Assembly: GCA_945901025.1 (NCBI GenBank)
Contig: CAMDJW010000003.1
Span: forward strand, 1-64,000
Origin: Spirosoma fluviale
Lineage (GTDB): Bacteria > Bacteroidota > Bacteroidia > Cytophagales > Spirosomataceae
DNA length: 64,000 nt
Direction: 5' to 3'
Position numbers and translations under genes: made by a program. This document shows, in pieces, positions 53,238 to 62,221 of this stretch (within the stretch, counting starts at the first letter, position 1; each line of letters begins with the position of its first letter). The notes beneath the pieces are model-generated. The model saw only the letters and a list, made by a program, of their open reading frames with translations. It had not been told where the DNA came from and searched no databases.

Positions 53238-54704
53238 ATGTCGTATCAACGCAAAATCAAAATTGTTGCCACAGTAGGTCCTGCCTCCGAATCCAAAGAA
53301 TCATTAATTCAATTAGCGAAAGCTGGGGTCAATGTATTTCGATTGAATTTTTCTCATGGTACTCATGAAGATCATTTACAACGATTACTGACCATCCGTG
53401 AAATAAGCAAGGAGCTAGATTTAAACCTAAGTATTTTACAAGATTTACAAGGTCCTAAAATCAGGACCCAATTAGTTGAAAATAATGGAGTGGTTTTAGA
53501 AGCGGGCAAGCAATTGATTTTTGCGATGGATGAAAGTTTATTAGGTACCGCTGAAAAGGTGGGAACTACGTATACTTCCATGTATTTAGATGTGAATGTG
53601 GGCGAGCGTATATTAATGGATGACGGAAATCTTGAAGTTAAAGTGATATCAATCGATCCAGTTAAAAAGGAGGTAGTCACTGAAGTAATTTATGGAGGTA
53701 TATTAAAATCTAAAAAAGGAATTAATCTCCCTGGGACCAAGGTTTCTTTGCCTTGTTTGACACCGAAAGATGAAGCGGATTTGTACTTTGGTTTAGATCA
53801 TGGTGTTGATTGGATTGCCCTTTCTTTTGTTCGTAAAGCGGCAGATATTTGGGACATAAAAGATAAAATAAAGGCATACGGTAAAAATACGCGTGTCATT
53901 GCTAAAATAGAGAAGCCTGAGGCGATTGATAATTTAGATGAGATTATAGAAGCAACGGATGCCATCATGGTGGCTCGTGGTGATTTAGGCGTGGAAATGG
54001 ATGGTGCTATAGTTCCTTACCTTCAACAATTAATGGTTGAAAAGTGTACAGCTGCCGGTAAACCAGTCATTGTAGCTACTCAAATGTTAGAGTCAATGAT
54101 CACAAACCCGGTACCTACTCGGGCTGAAACATCCGACGTGGCGAATGCCGTTTTACAAGGTGCCTCGGCAACGATGTTGAGTGGGGAATCTGCGTCAGGT
54201 TCTTATCCGATTAAGGCGGTAGAAACCATGGCACATATTCATGAGATTGTTGAGCAACAACAAAATGAATTGGAAATTATTCGAGGGGATGAGGCGGCTA
54301 TTTATTTTAAAAATCACTCATTAGCGGGCCAACAAGTTGCCCTGACGGATCGTTTGATTGCTGGAGCCTGCCGATTAGCTCGTGATTCTAAGGCTAAGGC
54401 CATTTTATGCATTACAAATTCTGGACATACAGCCTATAGACTTTCTGCTCATAGACCTAAGGCCGATTTGTTTGTCTTTACATCGAACAAAGAGTTAATG
54501 ACAACTATGGGTTTATTGTGGGGTGTTAAGGTATTTTTCTTTGACCCTTCTGCCGACAATGTGGAGCAAACCGTTGCTGCTATGGTGGATATGCTGAAAG
54601 GAAAGAAGCTATTATCAGCCGGCGATGTATTTGTCACTACTTTGTCAATTCCAGCGCATCAAGGTAAAAAAACCAATACAGTTCAATTGGCTACCGTTGA
54701 ATAA
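53238..54704 (+). CDS. pyk: Pyruvate kinase
   Basis: This enzyme makes pyruvate and ATP from phosphoenolpyruvate in glycolysis. It has 488 aa. The N-terminus is KIKIVATVGPASESKESLIQLAKAGVNVFRLNFSHG with the substrate Arg. The active site has VIAKIEKPEAIDNLDEI, MVARGDLGVEM and IVATQMLESMITNPVPTRAETSDVANAV, all complete. The C-terminal domain (about 350-488) is of normal size and ends in the allosteric region. It stands as its own unit after the T9SS terminator. Confidence 0.97.
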   Translation: MSYQRKIKIVATVGPASESKESLIQLAKAGVNVFRLNFSHGTHEDHLQRLLTIREISKELDLNLSILQDLQGPKIRTQLVENNGVVLEAGKQLIFAMDESLLGTAEKVGTTYTSMYLDVNVGERILMDDGNLEVKVISIDPVKKEVVTEVIYGGILKSKKGINLPGTKVSLPCLTPKDEADLYFGLDHGVDWIALSFVRKAADIWDIKDKIKAYGKNTRVIAKIEKPEAIDNLDEIIEATDAIMVARGDLGVEMDGAIVPYLQQLMVEKCTAAGKPVIVATQMLESMITNPVPTRAETSDVANAVLQGASATMLSGESASGSYPIKAVETMAHIHEIVEQQQNELEIIRGDEAAIYFKNHSLAGQQVALTDRLIAGACRLARDSKAKAILCITNSGHTAYRLSAHRPKADLFVFTSNKELMTTMGLLWGVKVFFFDPSADNVEQTVAAMVDMLKGKKLLSAGDVFVTTLSIPAHQGKKTNTVQLATVE

Positions 54705-54734
54705 TTAGAGTTCAATCCCAGCATTTAACTCGAT

Positions 54735-55505
54735 ATGAAACGAAAGGAATCAAAGGTTAAACATTCGCTTTTAGTGATTTATTCCCTTTGGACTGCATTT
54801 TGGTTCATTTCGACTTTTTTACTTTTATATCCACTGATGTTTATTTTTCTTCAAAAGTTATCTTGGAGAAGATATACGCATCGAATAGTCCGGTTTTGGG
54901 GTCAGTTGTTTTTTCTTTTTGCAGGCATGCGAATTCAAGTAAAACATCATTACAAGCCAGATCGTAAAAAGGTGTATGTTTTTTGCGCCAACCACTTCTC
55001 CTATTTGGACATTCCATTAATGGTGGTGATCATTAAAAATTACTTTTCATTTATTGGCAAAACAGAAATTAAAAAAGTTCCACTCTTTGGTTCTTTGTAT
55101 GCGAGGCTTAATATTTTAGTCAATCGAAATGATCGTATGAGTCGAGCTACTTCCTTAGGCCGTTCGATTAAAGCCTTACAGGCAAAAAGAAGTATCATTA
55201 TTTTCCCTGAGGGCGGAATTGTTTCTAAAGAATTTCCGATCATGGGAAGGCCATTGATGGATGGTGCTTTTGTGATGGCCGTCCAGCAACAGGTTCCGGT
55301 AGTTCCCATCAGCTTTTTTAATAATCATTTATTGTTAAATGATCGTAATTTTTTGCTACGACCTGGCGTCATTAAAGTGGAAATTCACCCACCCGTGGAG
55401 ACCTTGAGTTTAACGAATGAAGATGTACCTGTTCTACGAGAGCGTGTTTTTGAGATGATACAAAATCCTATTTTAGCACATTATGGTATCGACGCACCTC
55501 AGTAA
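54735..55505 (+). CDS. 1-acylglycerol-3-phosphate acyltransferase (PlsC-like)
   Basis: This inner-membrane acyltransferase makes phosphatidic acid from lysophosphatidic acid. It has 256 aa. A hydrophobic N-terminus (about 11-38) is followed by the catalytic NHFSYLD with His87 and Asp92 (HX4D), the binding block LNILVNRNDRMSR and FPEG at 157-160. PVVPISFFNNH and the C-terminal helix complete the family. Its end overlaps the gldD start by 23 bases. pyk lies 30 bases upstream, so pyk-plsC-gldD-priA may be cotranscribed. Confidence 0.92.
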   Translation: MKRKESKVKHSLLVIYSLWTAFWFISTFLLLYPLMFIFLQKLSWRRYTHRIVRFWGQLFFLFAGMRIQVKHHYKPDRKKVYVFCANHFSYLDIPLMVVIIKNYFSFIGKTEIKKVPLFGSLYARLNILVNRNDRMSRATSLGRSIKALQAKRSIIIFPEGGIVSKEFPIMGRPLMDGAFVMAVQQQVPVVPISFFNNHLLLNDRNFLLRPGVIKVEIHPPVETLSLTNEDVPVLRERVFEMIQNPILAHYGIDAPQ

Positions 55506-56079
55506 ATACACCTTATTTTTATTTTTTCTTTCATGCACTCAGGAAAAGGAGCAAAACAAATTTTCTGATGCGCCTAGGCCTAAAGGCTTTAACCGGATAG
55601 AATTACCCAGTGCTTCTTACGTTCCCTTAGAGAAAGGACATCCATTTGCTTTTGAAGTTTCTTCCTATGCAAAGGTTTTAAAGGATTCTGTTTCTTGGGC
55701 CGAACCTCATTGGCTCTATATTTATTATCCTCGCTGGGATGCCTTTATCCAATTGACCTACAAACCTCTGAATCAAAACACGAAGAAATTAGCTGCCCTA
55801 ATTCAAGATGCGTATACACTCGCCTCTAAACACCAAGGAAAAGCCAGTGGAATTCAGGATTATGTGATGACGACTAAGTCTGGTCGGAAGGCAGGTTTAA
55901 TTGAGTTAGATGGTGAAGTGGCCACTTCTTTTCAGTTTTATACGACGGATAGTACAAAGCATTTTTTACGAGGGGCTGTTTATGTGAAAACGGCTACGGC
56001 CAATGATTCCTTGGCGCCCATCATCAAATTTCTAAAACAAGATGCCATTCATTTGATTCAAACGCTTGAATGGAAATAG
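55483..56079 (+). CDS. gldD: Gliding motility lipoprotein GldD
   Basis: GldD is a lipoprotein required for gliding and type IX secretion in Flavobacterium. Here it has 198 aa and starts inside the PlsC-like gene. The lipobox is LFFLSC (Cys18). Family text is PRPKGFNRIELPSASYVPLEKGHPFAFEVSSYA, then HWLYIYYPRWDAFIQLTYKPL, DYVMTTKSGRKAGLIEL and FLRGAVYVKT. The exact biochemical job is unknown. It is the only gliding gene outside the gldKLMN operon in this window. Confidence 0.9.
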   Translation: MVSTHLSKYTLFLFFLSCTQEKEQNKFSDAPRPKGFNRIELPSASYVPLEKGHPFAFEVSSYAKVLKDSVSWAEPHWLYIYYPRWDAFIQLTYKPLNQNTKKLAALIQDAYTLASKHQGKASGIQDYVMTTKSGRKAGLIELDGEVATSFQFYTTDSTKHFLRGAVYVKTATANDSLAPIIKFLKQDAIHLIQTLEWK

Positions 56080-56128
56080 GCTTTTTTAGGCTTGTTGTTC
56101 CCCCATTCTTTCCGTTTCTTTGTAGTGC

Positions 56129-58630
56129 ATGAGTGAAATTAATCCTCTTTTTGAAAGTGAAGAATCAACTGTTTTTGTTGACGCTCTCCTTCCTTTGCCT
56201 ATCCCTAGGCACTTTACTTACCGTGTTCCTAGGATTTGGGCGGAGGTAGTCCAATTGGGCCTAAGGATTGTCGTACCCTTTGGGAGTTCAAAAGTGCTTA
56301 CGGCTGTGATTGTTTCCGTGCATCATCAACCACCCAAGCAATACCAAGCAAAATATATCTTAGAGATTTTAGATGAAGCTCCTTTAGTGACTGAATCTCA
56401 AATTAAATTATTCCAATGGGTGGCTGATTACTACATGTGTTATCCTGGGGAGGTATTTCAAGTAGCCTTACCGGCTGGATTAAAAATTTCAAGTCAGTCT
56501 AAAGTTCAAGCACATCCGGAATTTTCAAACCTCCAGGATTTAAATGAAAAAGAATTATTAGTTTATCAATCTGTGGTCGAAAAGGGTTCACTCAGTTACG
56601 ATGAGGTCGCTCGCATAGCCGAAGTGAAAAGTCCTTATCACATTATTAAGTCATTGGTTGGACATTCAGCCGTGTTGATTTTTGATGAGCTTAAGGATCG
56701 GTACACGCCCAAAGTCATTCGTAAAATCAGATTATGTGTAGCATGGACGAGTCAAGACGCACTCACCGAACTGATTAAATTAATTGAGGATAAACCCAAA
56801 CAAATTAATGTTTTGCTTCATTATTTGAAGTGTATTCCAGTTTTGCGTGATGCTGAATTAAATAATAAGGGGCTTGAAAAGTCAAGTTTTTCACAAGCGG
56901 GACTTTCAGAAAGCTCCCTTCAGACACTCATAAAAAATGGGTATTTTGAAGTTTTTGAGGTCGTTGTTTCACGCTTTGGAACTAATGAAGATGATTTTAT
57001 CCCCAGTTCATTTGACCTAAATGAAGCTCAAACAAAGGCCTATCAGTCCATTTTAACGCAGTTTCAAACGAAGGACGTTGTTCTGTTACATGGCATCACA
57101 GGAAGTGGAAAGACAGAGATATATATTCGATTGATTCAGGAAGCCTTGTCTAATGGGGACCAAGTGCTTTATCTGTTGCCTGAAATTGCGCTGACGACCC
57201 AAATCGTTTTTAGACTTAAAAAGATTTTTGGAGACCAAGTAGGTATTTATCATTCTAAATTTTCTGATAACGAACGTGTTGAGGTTTGGAAATCGATCGT
57301 TGAGGGTAAATATCCATTTGTGGTTGGCGTTCGGTCATCCGTTTTTTTACCCTTTTCTCGTTTAGGATTAATCATTGTGGATGAAGAGCATGAATCATCA
57401 TTTAAACAAGTGGATCCCGCTCCTAGATATCATGCGAGGGATGTGGCGATGGTACTTGCCGCTCAGCAGGGGGCCAAAGTTCTTTTGGGATCAGCGACTC
57501 CTTCGTTGGAATCTTATTATCAAGCCAAGCAAGATAAATATGGTTTAGTGGTTATCAAAGAGCGTTTTGGTACGGCCCAATTGCCTAACATGCAGCTGAT
57601 TGATACCAAATATGCCAACCGCATGAAGCAGATGAAGGGTGGATTTTCTTTAGATTTAATCACTGTTCTACAAGAAAATTTTGATCAGGGGAAGCAAAGT
57701 TTATTATTCCAAAACCGAAGGGGTTATTCGCCTTATATTCAATGTCAAGATTGTGATTGGATCGCTTCTTGTAATCAATGCGATGTTAGTTTAACCTATC
57801 ATGCGCGGGACCAAGAACTACGTTGCCATTATTGTGGATACAAAGAAGGCTTGTTGACCCGCTGTGCTGCCTGTGGAAGCACAAACCTTAAAACGATGGG
57901 CTATGGAACGGAAAAGCTAGAAGAGGAACTCCAATTACATATTCCGGATGCTCGAATCGGAAGGATGGATTTAGATACGACAAGATCAAAGACGGCATTC
58001 AATAGTTTGTTGGCCGAAATTCAATCTGGAAATATTGACATTTTGGTAGGTACTCAAATGGTGGCAAAGGGTTTGGACTTTGAGGGTTTATCTACTGTGG
58101 CGATTTTTGATGCAGATCGTATCATTAATTTTCCGGATTTTAGGGCCCATGAGCGTGGATTCCATTTAATTACCCAAGTGGCTGGTCGGGCTGGAAGGAG
58201 GGAGGTTCAGGGCCAAGTGTATATTCAAACGAATCAACCTACTCACCGACTTTTTCAATTTATCTTGAATGGGGATTATGAATCCCTTTATTCAGAGGAA
58301 ATTATTGAGCGCGAGGGCTATCATTATCCTCCATTTACTCGATTAATTAAATTAACGCTTAGGCATTTAGATTCGATGGCCGTGGAAAAAGCTGCTTTTG
58401 AGTTAGGGAGTATTTTAAAAGAAAATTTTGGACATGGCCGGATTTTAGGTCCTGAGCGTCCTTTAGTCGAACGGATTCGAAATCAATATGCAATGGAGAT
58501 ATTAATTAAATTAGAAAAGGGTGTTTCTCTTGCTAAGTTTAAGGAAAATTTACGATCTATTTTGGACAAGGTACAAACCTCACCAGTTTGCAAAGGAGTT
58601 CAAATTATACCGGATGTGGATTGTCTCTAA
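56129..58630 (+). CDS. priA: Primosomal protein N' (replication restart helicase PriA)
   Basis: PriA reloads the replisome at stalled forks. It has 833 aa, with the long form typical of Bacteroidota. The 3'-DNA-binding domain lies at the N-terminus (TVFVDALLPLPIPRHFTYRVP). The helicase part has LHGITGSGKTEIYIRL (Walker A), IIVDEEHESSFK (DEEH box) and LGSATPSLESYY. The zinc cluster is CQDCDWIASCNQC and CHYCGY/CAACGS. The C-terminal VAGRAGRREVQGQVYIQT follows. Its stop codon touches the stop of the convergent nitroreductase gene with no gap. Confidence 0.97.
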   Translation: MSEINPLFESEESTVFVDALLPLPIPRHFTYRVPRIWAEVVQLGLRIVVPFGSSKVLTAVIVSVHHQPPKQYQAKYILEILDEAPLVTESQIKLFQWVADYYMCYPGEVFQVALPAGLKISSQSKVQAHPEFSNLQDLNEKELLVYQSVVEKGSLSYDEVARIAEVKSPYHIIKSLVGHSAVLIFDELKDRYTPKVIRKIRLCVAWTSQDALTELIKLIEDKPKQINVLLHYLKCIPVLRDAELNNKGLEKSSFSQAGLSESSLQTLIKNGYFEVFEVVVSRFGTNEDDFIPSSFDLNEAQTKAYQSILTQFQTKDVVLLHGITGSGKTEIYIRLIQEALSNGDQVLYLLPEIALTTQIVFRLKKIFGDQVGIYHSKFSDNERVEVWKSIVEGKYPFVVGVRSSVFLPFSRLGLIIVDEEHESSFKQVDPAPRYHARDVAMVLAAQQGAKVLLGSATPSLESYYQAKQDKYGLVVIKERFGTAQLPNMQLIDTKYANRMKQMKGGFSLDLITVLQENFDQGKQSLLFQNRRGYSPYIQCQDCDWIASCNQCDVSLTYHARDQELRCHYCGYKEGLLTRCAACGSTNLKTMGYGTEKLEEELQLHIPDARIGRMDLDTTRSKTAFNSLLAEIQSGNIDILVGTQMVAKGLDFEGLSTVAIFDADRIINFPDFRAHERGFHLITQVAGRAGRREVQGQVYIQTNQPTHRLFQFILNGDYESLYSEEIIEREGYHYPPFTRLIKLTLRHLDSMAVEKAAFELGSILKENFGHGRILGPERPLVERIRNQYAMEILIKLEKGVSLAKFKENLRSILDKVQTSPVCKGVQIIPDVDCL

Positions 58631-59356
58631 TTACCTTTTGAAAACCACATCTTCGTAAGGCAATCTAAATCGAGGACCCCATACACCTTCTTCCGTTCCT
58701 TTTCCTACGGCAATAATCATATTGATTTCGGCACCTGAAGGAAGATTTAGTGCTTTTTTGACTCTAACGGCATCAAATCCTTCCATGGGACAAGACTCTA
58801 ATCCTTCGGCTGCAATGGATAGCATAAACGTTTGAGCAGCCAAAGCACAGGATTTATGTGCCATAACTCTTTGGTCTGCCTCTCCACCAAAACGCATGAA
58901 TGGTTTTCTCATTCCCATCCAAATACAAATACATTTGCGAACAAAAGTGAAAATGCCAAAAGGATCTTGTCGGTATAAAAGAGGCATTAATTTACCATAA
59001 TAATCCAAACCTCTTTTTTCCATTTTGGAGGGTTCTTTGCCTTGTAATGATTCTTTAATTCGATTTAGATTCCATTGAGCTCTAGACTTCCATAAATCTT
59101 TTCTAGTGACAAAAACGACTAAATGGCCTGGGTTTTTAGCAGCCGACTGGCCTAAACATAACGCGTGAAATTTCTCTTTTTTTTCAGGACTTTGGATCCA
59201 GTAAAATTCCCACAATTGCATGTTACTACTGTTGGGAGAAAGAATCGCTCTCTGTAAACTTTTTTCAATGATGTCATCTGCGACTATAAAATCGGGATCG
59301 AATCTACGATTGGATCTACGGCGTTGAACAATTTCTTCAAAATTTTCTGAGAGCAT
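58631..59356 (-). CDS. Nitroreductase family protein
   Basis: This FMN-dependent oxidoreductase has 241 aa. The start IVQRRRSNRRFDPD with the following AILSPNSSNMQLWEFYWI binds FMN. FVTRKDLW and CALAAQTFMLSIAAEGLESCPMEGFDAVRVKKALNLPSGAEINMIIAVGKG are the standard C-terminal blocks. It would reduce nitro groups, quinones or flavins with NAD(P)H; the physiological substrate is unknown. It is a single gene, zero bases from the priA stop. Confidence 0.92.
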   Translation of the reverse strand: MLSENFEEIVQRRRSNRRFDPDFIVADDIIEKSLQRAILSPNSSNMQLWEFYWIQSPEKKEKFHALCLGQSAAKNPGHLVVFVTRKDLWKSRAQWNLNRIKESLQGKEPSKMEKRGLDYYGKLMPLLYRQDPFGIFTFVRKCICIWMGMRKPFMRFGGEADQRVMAHKSCALAAQTFMLSIAAEGLESCPMEGFDAVRVKKALNLPSGAEINMIIAVGKGTEEGVWGPRFRLPYEDVVFKR

Positions 59357-59400
59357 AAATGGGGTATAATTTCTCCAAAGATACGGATTAAATCGAAAAA

Positions 59401-60327
59401 TTAGGGTGCGATGTCCTCTAATTCATACCGGACATAGGCGAATTTTTTGCCATTAGGAGACCATGAAGGCACATTTATCGTTCCTTGCCCCCCATAGAAT
59501 TCTTCTGTTAGGTCGGTTAGTTTTTTCGTTTTTAAATTGAGTAACCTCAACTTAACTTGGTGCCCAAAGGGATGTTTGTCTGCTTGGTCTTTTACATAAC
59601 TAATGACCGTTGCCACTTTTCCGTTGGGGCTTATGTGAGCAAACCAATTGGAATAATCGTCAAACGTCATTTGTTCCGGATTAGATCCATCGGCCGCCAT
59701 TCTCCAAATTTGCATTTTACCCGTTCTGAACGAGTTCATGTAAATATATTTTCCATCGGGCGAATATTCAGGTCCATCATCTAATCCTTGGGCCTCTGTT
59801 AAGCGAATCTCTGGACCACCATTGGAATCCATGGCATAAATATCAAAGTTATCATTTCTAGAGGCGCAATAGACAAATCTGGAACCGTCGGGTGATACCC
59901 CGTGCCAATAAGAAGGTGTTTTTTCAGTCAAAAGCATCGGTTCTCCTCCTTCGCTAGATACTTTGTATACATAAGATCCTCCTTTTACATCGGGCTTGCC
60001 ACTGGAAATAAATAAAGTTTTTCCGTCAAATGAATATCCGTGATCATTGTTGGCTTTTTGAATAGTGCCCGTATTTAGTACGCCTAATTTTTCTCCGGTG
60101 GGACTAATTTTTTCTAATTTTCCAAGGCTATTGATCAATAGGAATTTACCATCTCTAGACCAGTTGGGCGCCTCAAAATGTCTATGTTCTCTTAAAATTA
60201 ATTCTGATTTGCCCGTTTTTGAAGAATATACATATAGGGCACTGATTACTTTTTTCCCTGCTGGAATTTGTGCTAAGATGTTTTGCGCAACGACAAACAT
60301 CATTAATAATGTTGTTATTTTTTTCAT
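59401..60327 (-). CDS. TolB/PD40-type beta-propeller protein, exported
   Basis: This exported protein has 308 aa and signal peptide KKITTLLMMFVVAQNILAQ. Repeated WSRDGKFLLINS, YSFDGKTLFISS, VSPDGSRFVYCAS, YSPDGKYIYMNS, ISPNGKVATVIS and WSPNGKKFAYVR units, about 40 residues apart, give a six-bladed PD40/TolB propeller. It is not the Tol-Pal TolB itself, as the N-terminal domain is missing. A role in sugar or peptide binding is possible. AAACCTATG precedes the coding region, as in the exported sugar genes. The SusD gene lies upstream on the same strand, with a terminator between. Confidence 0.85.
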   Translation of the reverse strand: MKKITTLLMMFVVAQNILAQIPAGKKVISALYVYSSKTGKSELILREHRHFEAPNWSRDGKFLLINSLGKLEKISPTGEKLGVLNTGTIQKANNDHGYSFDGKTLFISSGKPDVKGGSYVYKVSSEGGEPMLLTEKTPSYWHGVSPDGSRFVYCASRNDNFDIYAMDSNGGPEIRLTEAQGLDDGPEYSPDGKYIYMNSFRTGKMQIWRMAADGSNPEQMTFDDYSNWFAHISPNGKVATVISYVKDQADKHPFGHQVKLRLLNLKTKKLTDLTEEFYGGQGTINVPSWSPNGKKFAYVRYELEDIAP

Positions 60328-60355
60328 AGGTTTTTGTTTTGCATACTAATGTATC

Positions 60356-60388
60356 AAAAAAAAAGCAGGACTTGTGTCCTGCTTTTTT
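60356..60388. terminator. Bidirectional intrinsic terminator downstream of susD
   Basis: GCAGGAC (60365-60371) pairs with GTCCTGC (60376-60382) over TTGT. It has an A-run before it and a T-run after it, so it can end transcripts from either side, mainly the SusD operon reading leftward. It also separates that operon from the propeller-protein gene. Confidence 0.85.
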
Positions 60389-60410
60389 AATTTTTCAAAA
60401 ACCTATGTGA

Positions 60411-62186
60411 TTAATAACCAGGGTTTTGAGTCAATGTAGGCTTTCCGTCTTTTTGTGAGTTTAAGATCTCGTCATTGGGTAGAGGGAAATAATCATTTTT
60501 GCCTGCAGCAAAAGATCTACCTACTAGGTATAGTCTCTTGTTATAAGTTCTGCCTGACATATCTGTTCCGCTTTTAGACTCTTCAGCTAAATACTTGTTT
60601 AAGTAGGGTGCTGCGATACCCCAACGAACTAAGTCGAAGAAACGGTGACCTTCCATCGCAAACTCTAAACGATTTTCCATGTAAATAGCATTTAATGCAT
60701 AATCTTTTCCTTTTGCTGCGAAAGTACCCGCTGGATATGGATTAACTACGTAGTTAACAGATGCATCTTGTACTGAACCCGTTTTAGCTCTTGAACGAAT
60801 CATGTTTACATAGGTTTCAGCAGCTGCTAAGTTTCCTAATTCAGCCTCACATTCTGCCAACCATAAAACAACGGATGAGAATTTAAGCATACGGAAGTTG
60901 TTATTAACAGAACGTCTGCTCGTAGAGTGAGTAGTACTTCCTTCTTCGGCTAAATAATACATCCATTTTTTACCAATGTAGGGACCTGAATAACCTTGGT
61001 CACGAATCCAGATTTGTCCTGGCATTATACCCCAATCTAAGAAGTTTACACCACGGCGACCTACAGTCCAATCTAAACGTGGATCTACTGGGATCGACTT
61101 ATTTAAATTAAATGCTACGCTAGATGCTAATCCTTGATCGTTTGGTAAATCCACATTGTTATATGTATCCGCTGTACCATCTTTCTTTTCTCCAATCATA
61201 GGCAAACCATCCGAAGTAGTTTTGAAAGCATTCACCAAGTTTTGAGACGGTAAATAGAATCCGCAACATCCACGACCAGGAGACGAAGCATTATATGGCC
61301 AATTCAAGCCATCTCCCGCATTTCCATTATTACCAGTAGAACCGTCATTGACAGAAAATTGAATTTCGAAGATTGATTCCGCATTATTATTTCCGGTCGT
61401 ACGGAAATTATCATGGAAGTTTGGTACTAATTTCTTGCCTGAGTTTTTGTAGACATCTTCTAAAAGAGTTTTTGCAGCTGCAAATTTCTTTTGAAACATA
61501 TACGCTTTTGCTAAATAGGTCATCGCAGACCATTTAGTGGCACGACCTTTTTGAGATTGTGTAGCTGGCAATACGGCTGCCGCATCTGAGAAATCCTTCT
61601 CGATGTTAGGCCAAATATCCGCTGTGTTAGGGATCTTCGTAGAGTTAGGATCTTCACGCTTGTAAACAGTCTCAGAAATGTAAGGAACTTTATTCCACAT
61701 TTTCTTAGCTTCAAAGTGAAAATGGCCACGTAAGAACTTAGCTTCGGCAACTACTTGTGCTTTCTCAGCATCCGTCATGTCTTTCACGTCAGCACTTTGA
61801 GCTAATAACATAGCTTCATTCGCACGCGCTACTCCATCATACATTCCCCACCATTTACCAAAAAAGTAAGAATTGTCTGATAGCCAGTTGAACTGCTCAA
61901 TATACGTTTGCTCCGGCTGATCTCCAGCATCGGTTCCTTTAACAGCATCACCCGAAGTGATACCCCCGAACACATAGTTCGAGCTAGTAGACGTACGACC
62001 CACATTTCCTGATCCTACACCGTCCAATAATGAATATGCACCCACTAATAGGGCATTAACTCCATTTTTATTACTTAATGAAGCTAAGTTTGCCGCTCCT
62101 TGTGGTGCGATTTCAAAGAAACTATCTGAACAAGAAAAATTCAGGCCGACAGTCGCTAAAATTGATAATATGATTAATTTTTTCAT
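60411..62186 (-). CDS. RagB/SusD family nutrient-binding outer-membrane lipoprotein
   Basis: This is the lid of a SusCD nutrient importer, 591 aa. The lipobox is LNFSC (Cys19), followed by DSFFEIAPQGAANLASLSNKNGVNALLVGAYSLLD, the SusD start. ADVKDMTDAEKAQVVAEAKFLRGHFHFEAKKMWNKVPY and AYMFQKKFAAAKTLLEDVY are TPR-like helices typical of the family. NRLEFAMEGHRFFDLVRW is the near-invariant C-terminal block. The ligand is unknown. It lies 35 bases after the SusC gene in the same operon. Confidence 0.95.
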   Translation of the reverse strand: MKKLIILSILATVGLNFSCSDSFFEIAPQGAANLASLSNKNGVNALLVGAYSLLDGVGSGNVGRTSTSSNYVFGGITSGDAVKGTDAGDQPEQTYIEQFNWLSDNSYFFGKWWGMYDGVARANEAMLLAQSADVKDMTDAEKAQVVAEAKFLRGHFHFEAKKMWNKVPYISETVYKREDPNSTKIPNTADIWPNIEKDFSDAAAVLPATQSQKGRATKWSAMTYLAKAYMFQKKFAAAKTLLEDVYKNSGKKLVPNFHDNFRTTGNNNAESIFEIQFSVNDGSTGNNGNAGDGLNWPYNASSPGRGCCGFYLPSQNLVNAFKTTSDGLPMIGEKKDGTADTYNNVDLPNDQGLASSVAFNLNKSIPVDPRLDWTVGRRGVNFLDWGIMPGQIWIRDQGYSGPYIGKKWMYYLAEEGSTTHSTSRRSVNNNFRMLKFSSVVLWLAECEAELGNLAAAETYVNMIRSRAKTGSVQDASVNYVVNPYPAGTFAAKGKDYALNAIYMENRLEFAMEGHRFFDLVRWGIAAPYLNKYLAEESKSGTDMSGRTYNKRLYLVGRSFAAGKNDYFPLPNDEILNSQKDGKPTLTQNPGY

Positions 62187-62221
62187 TTTTTTATCTGTTT
62201 TATTTACAAATGTTAGCTTAA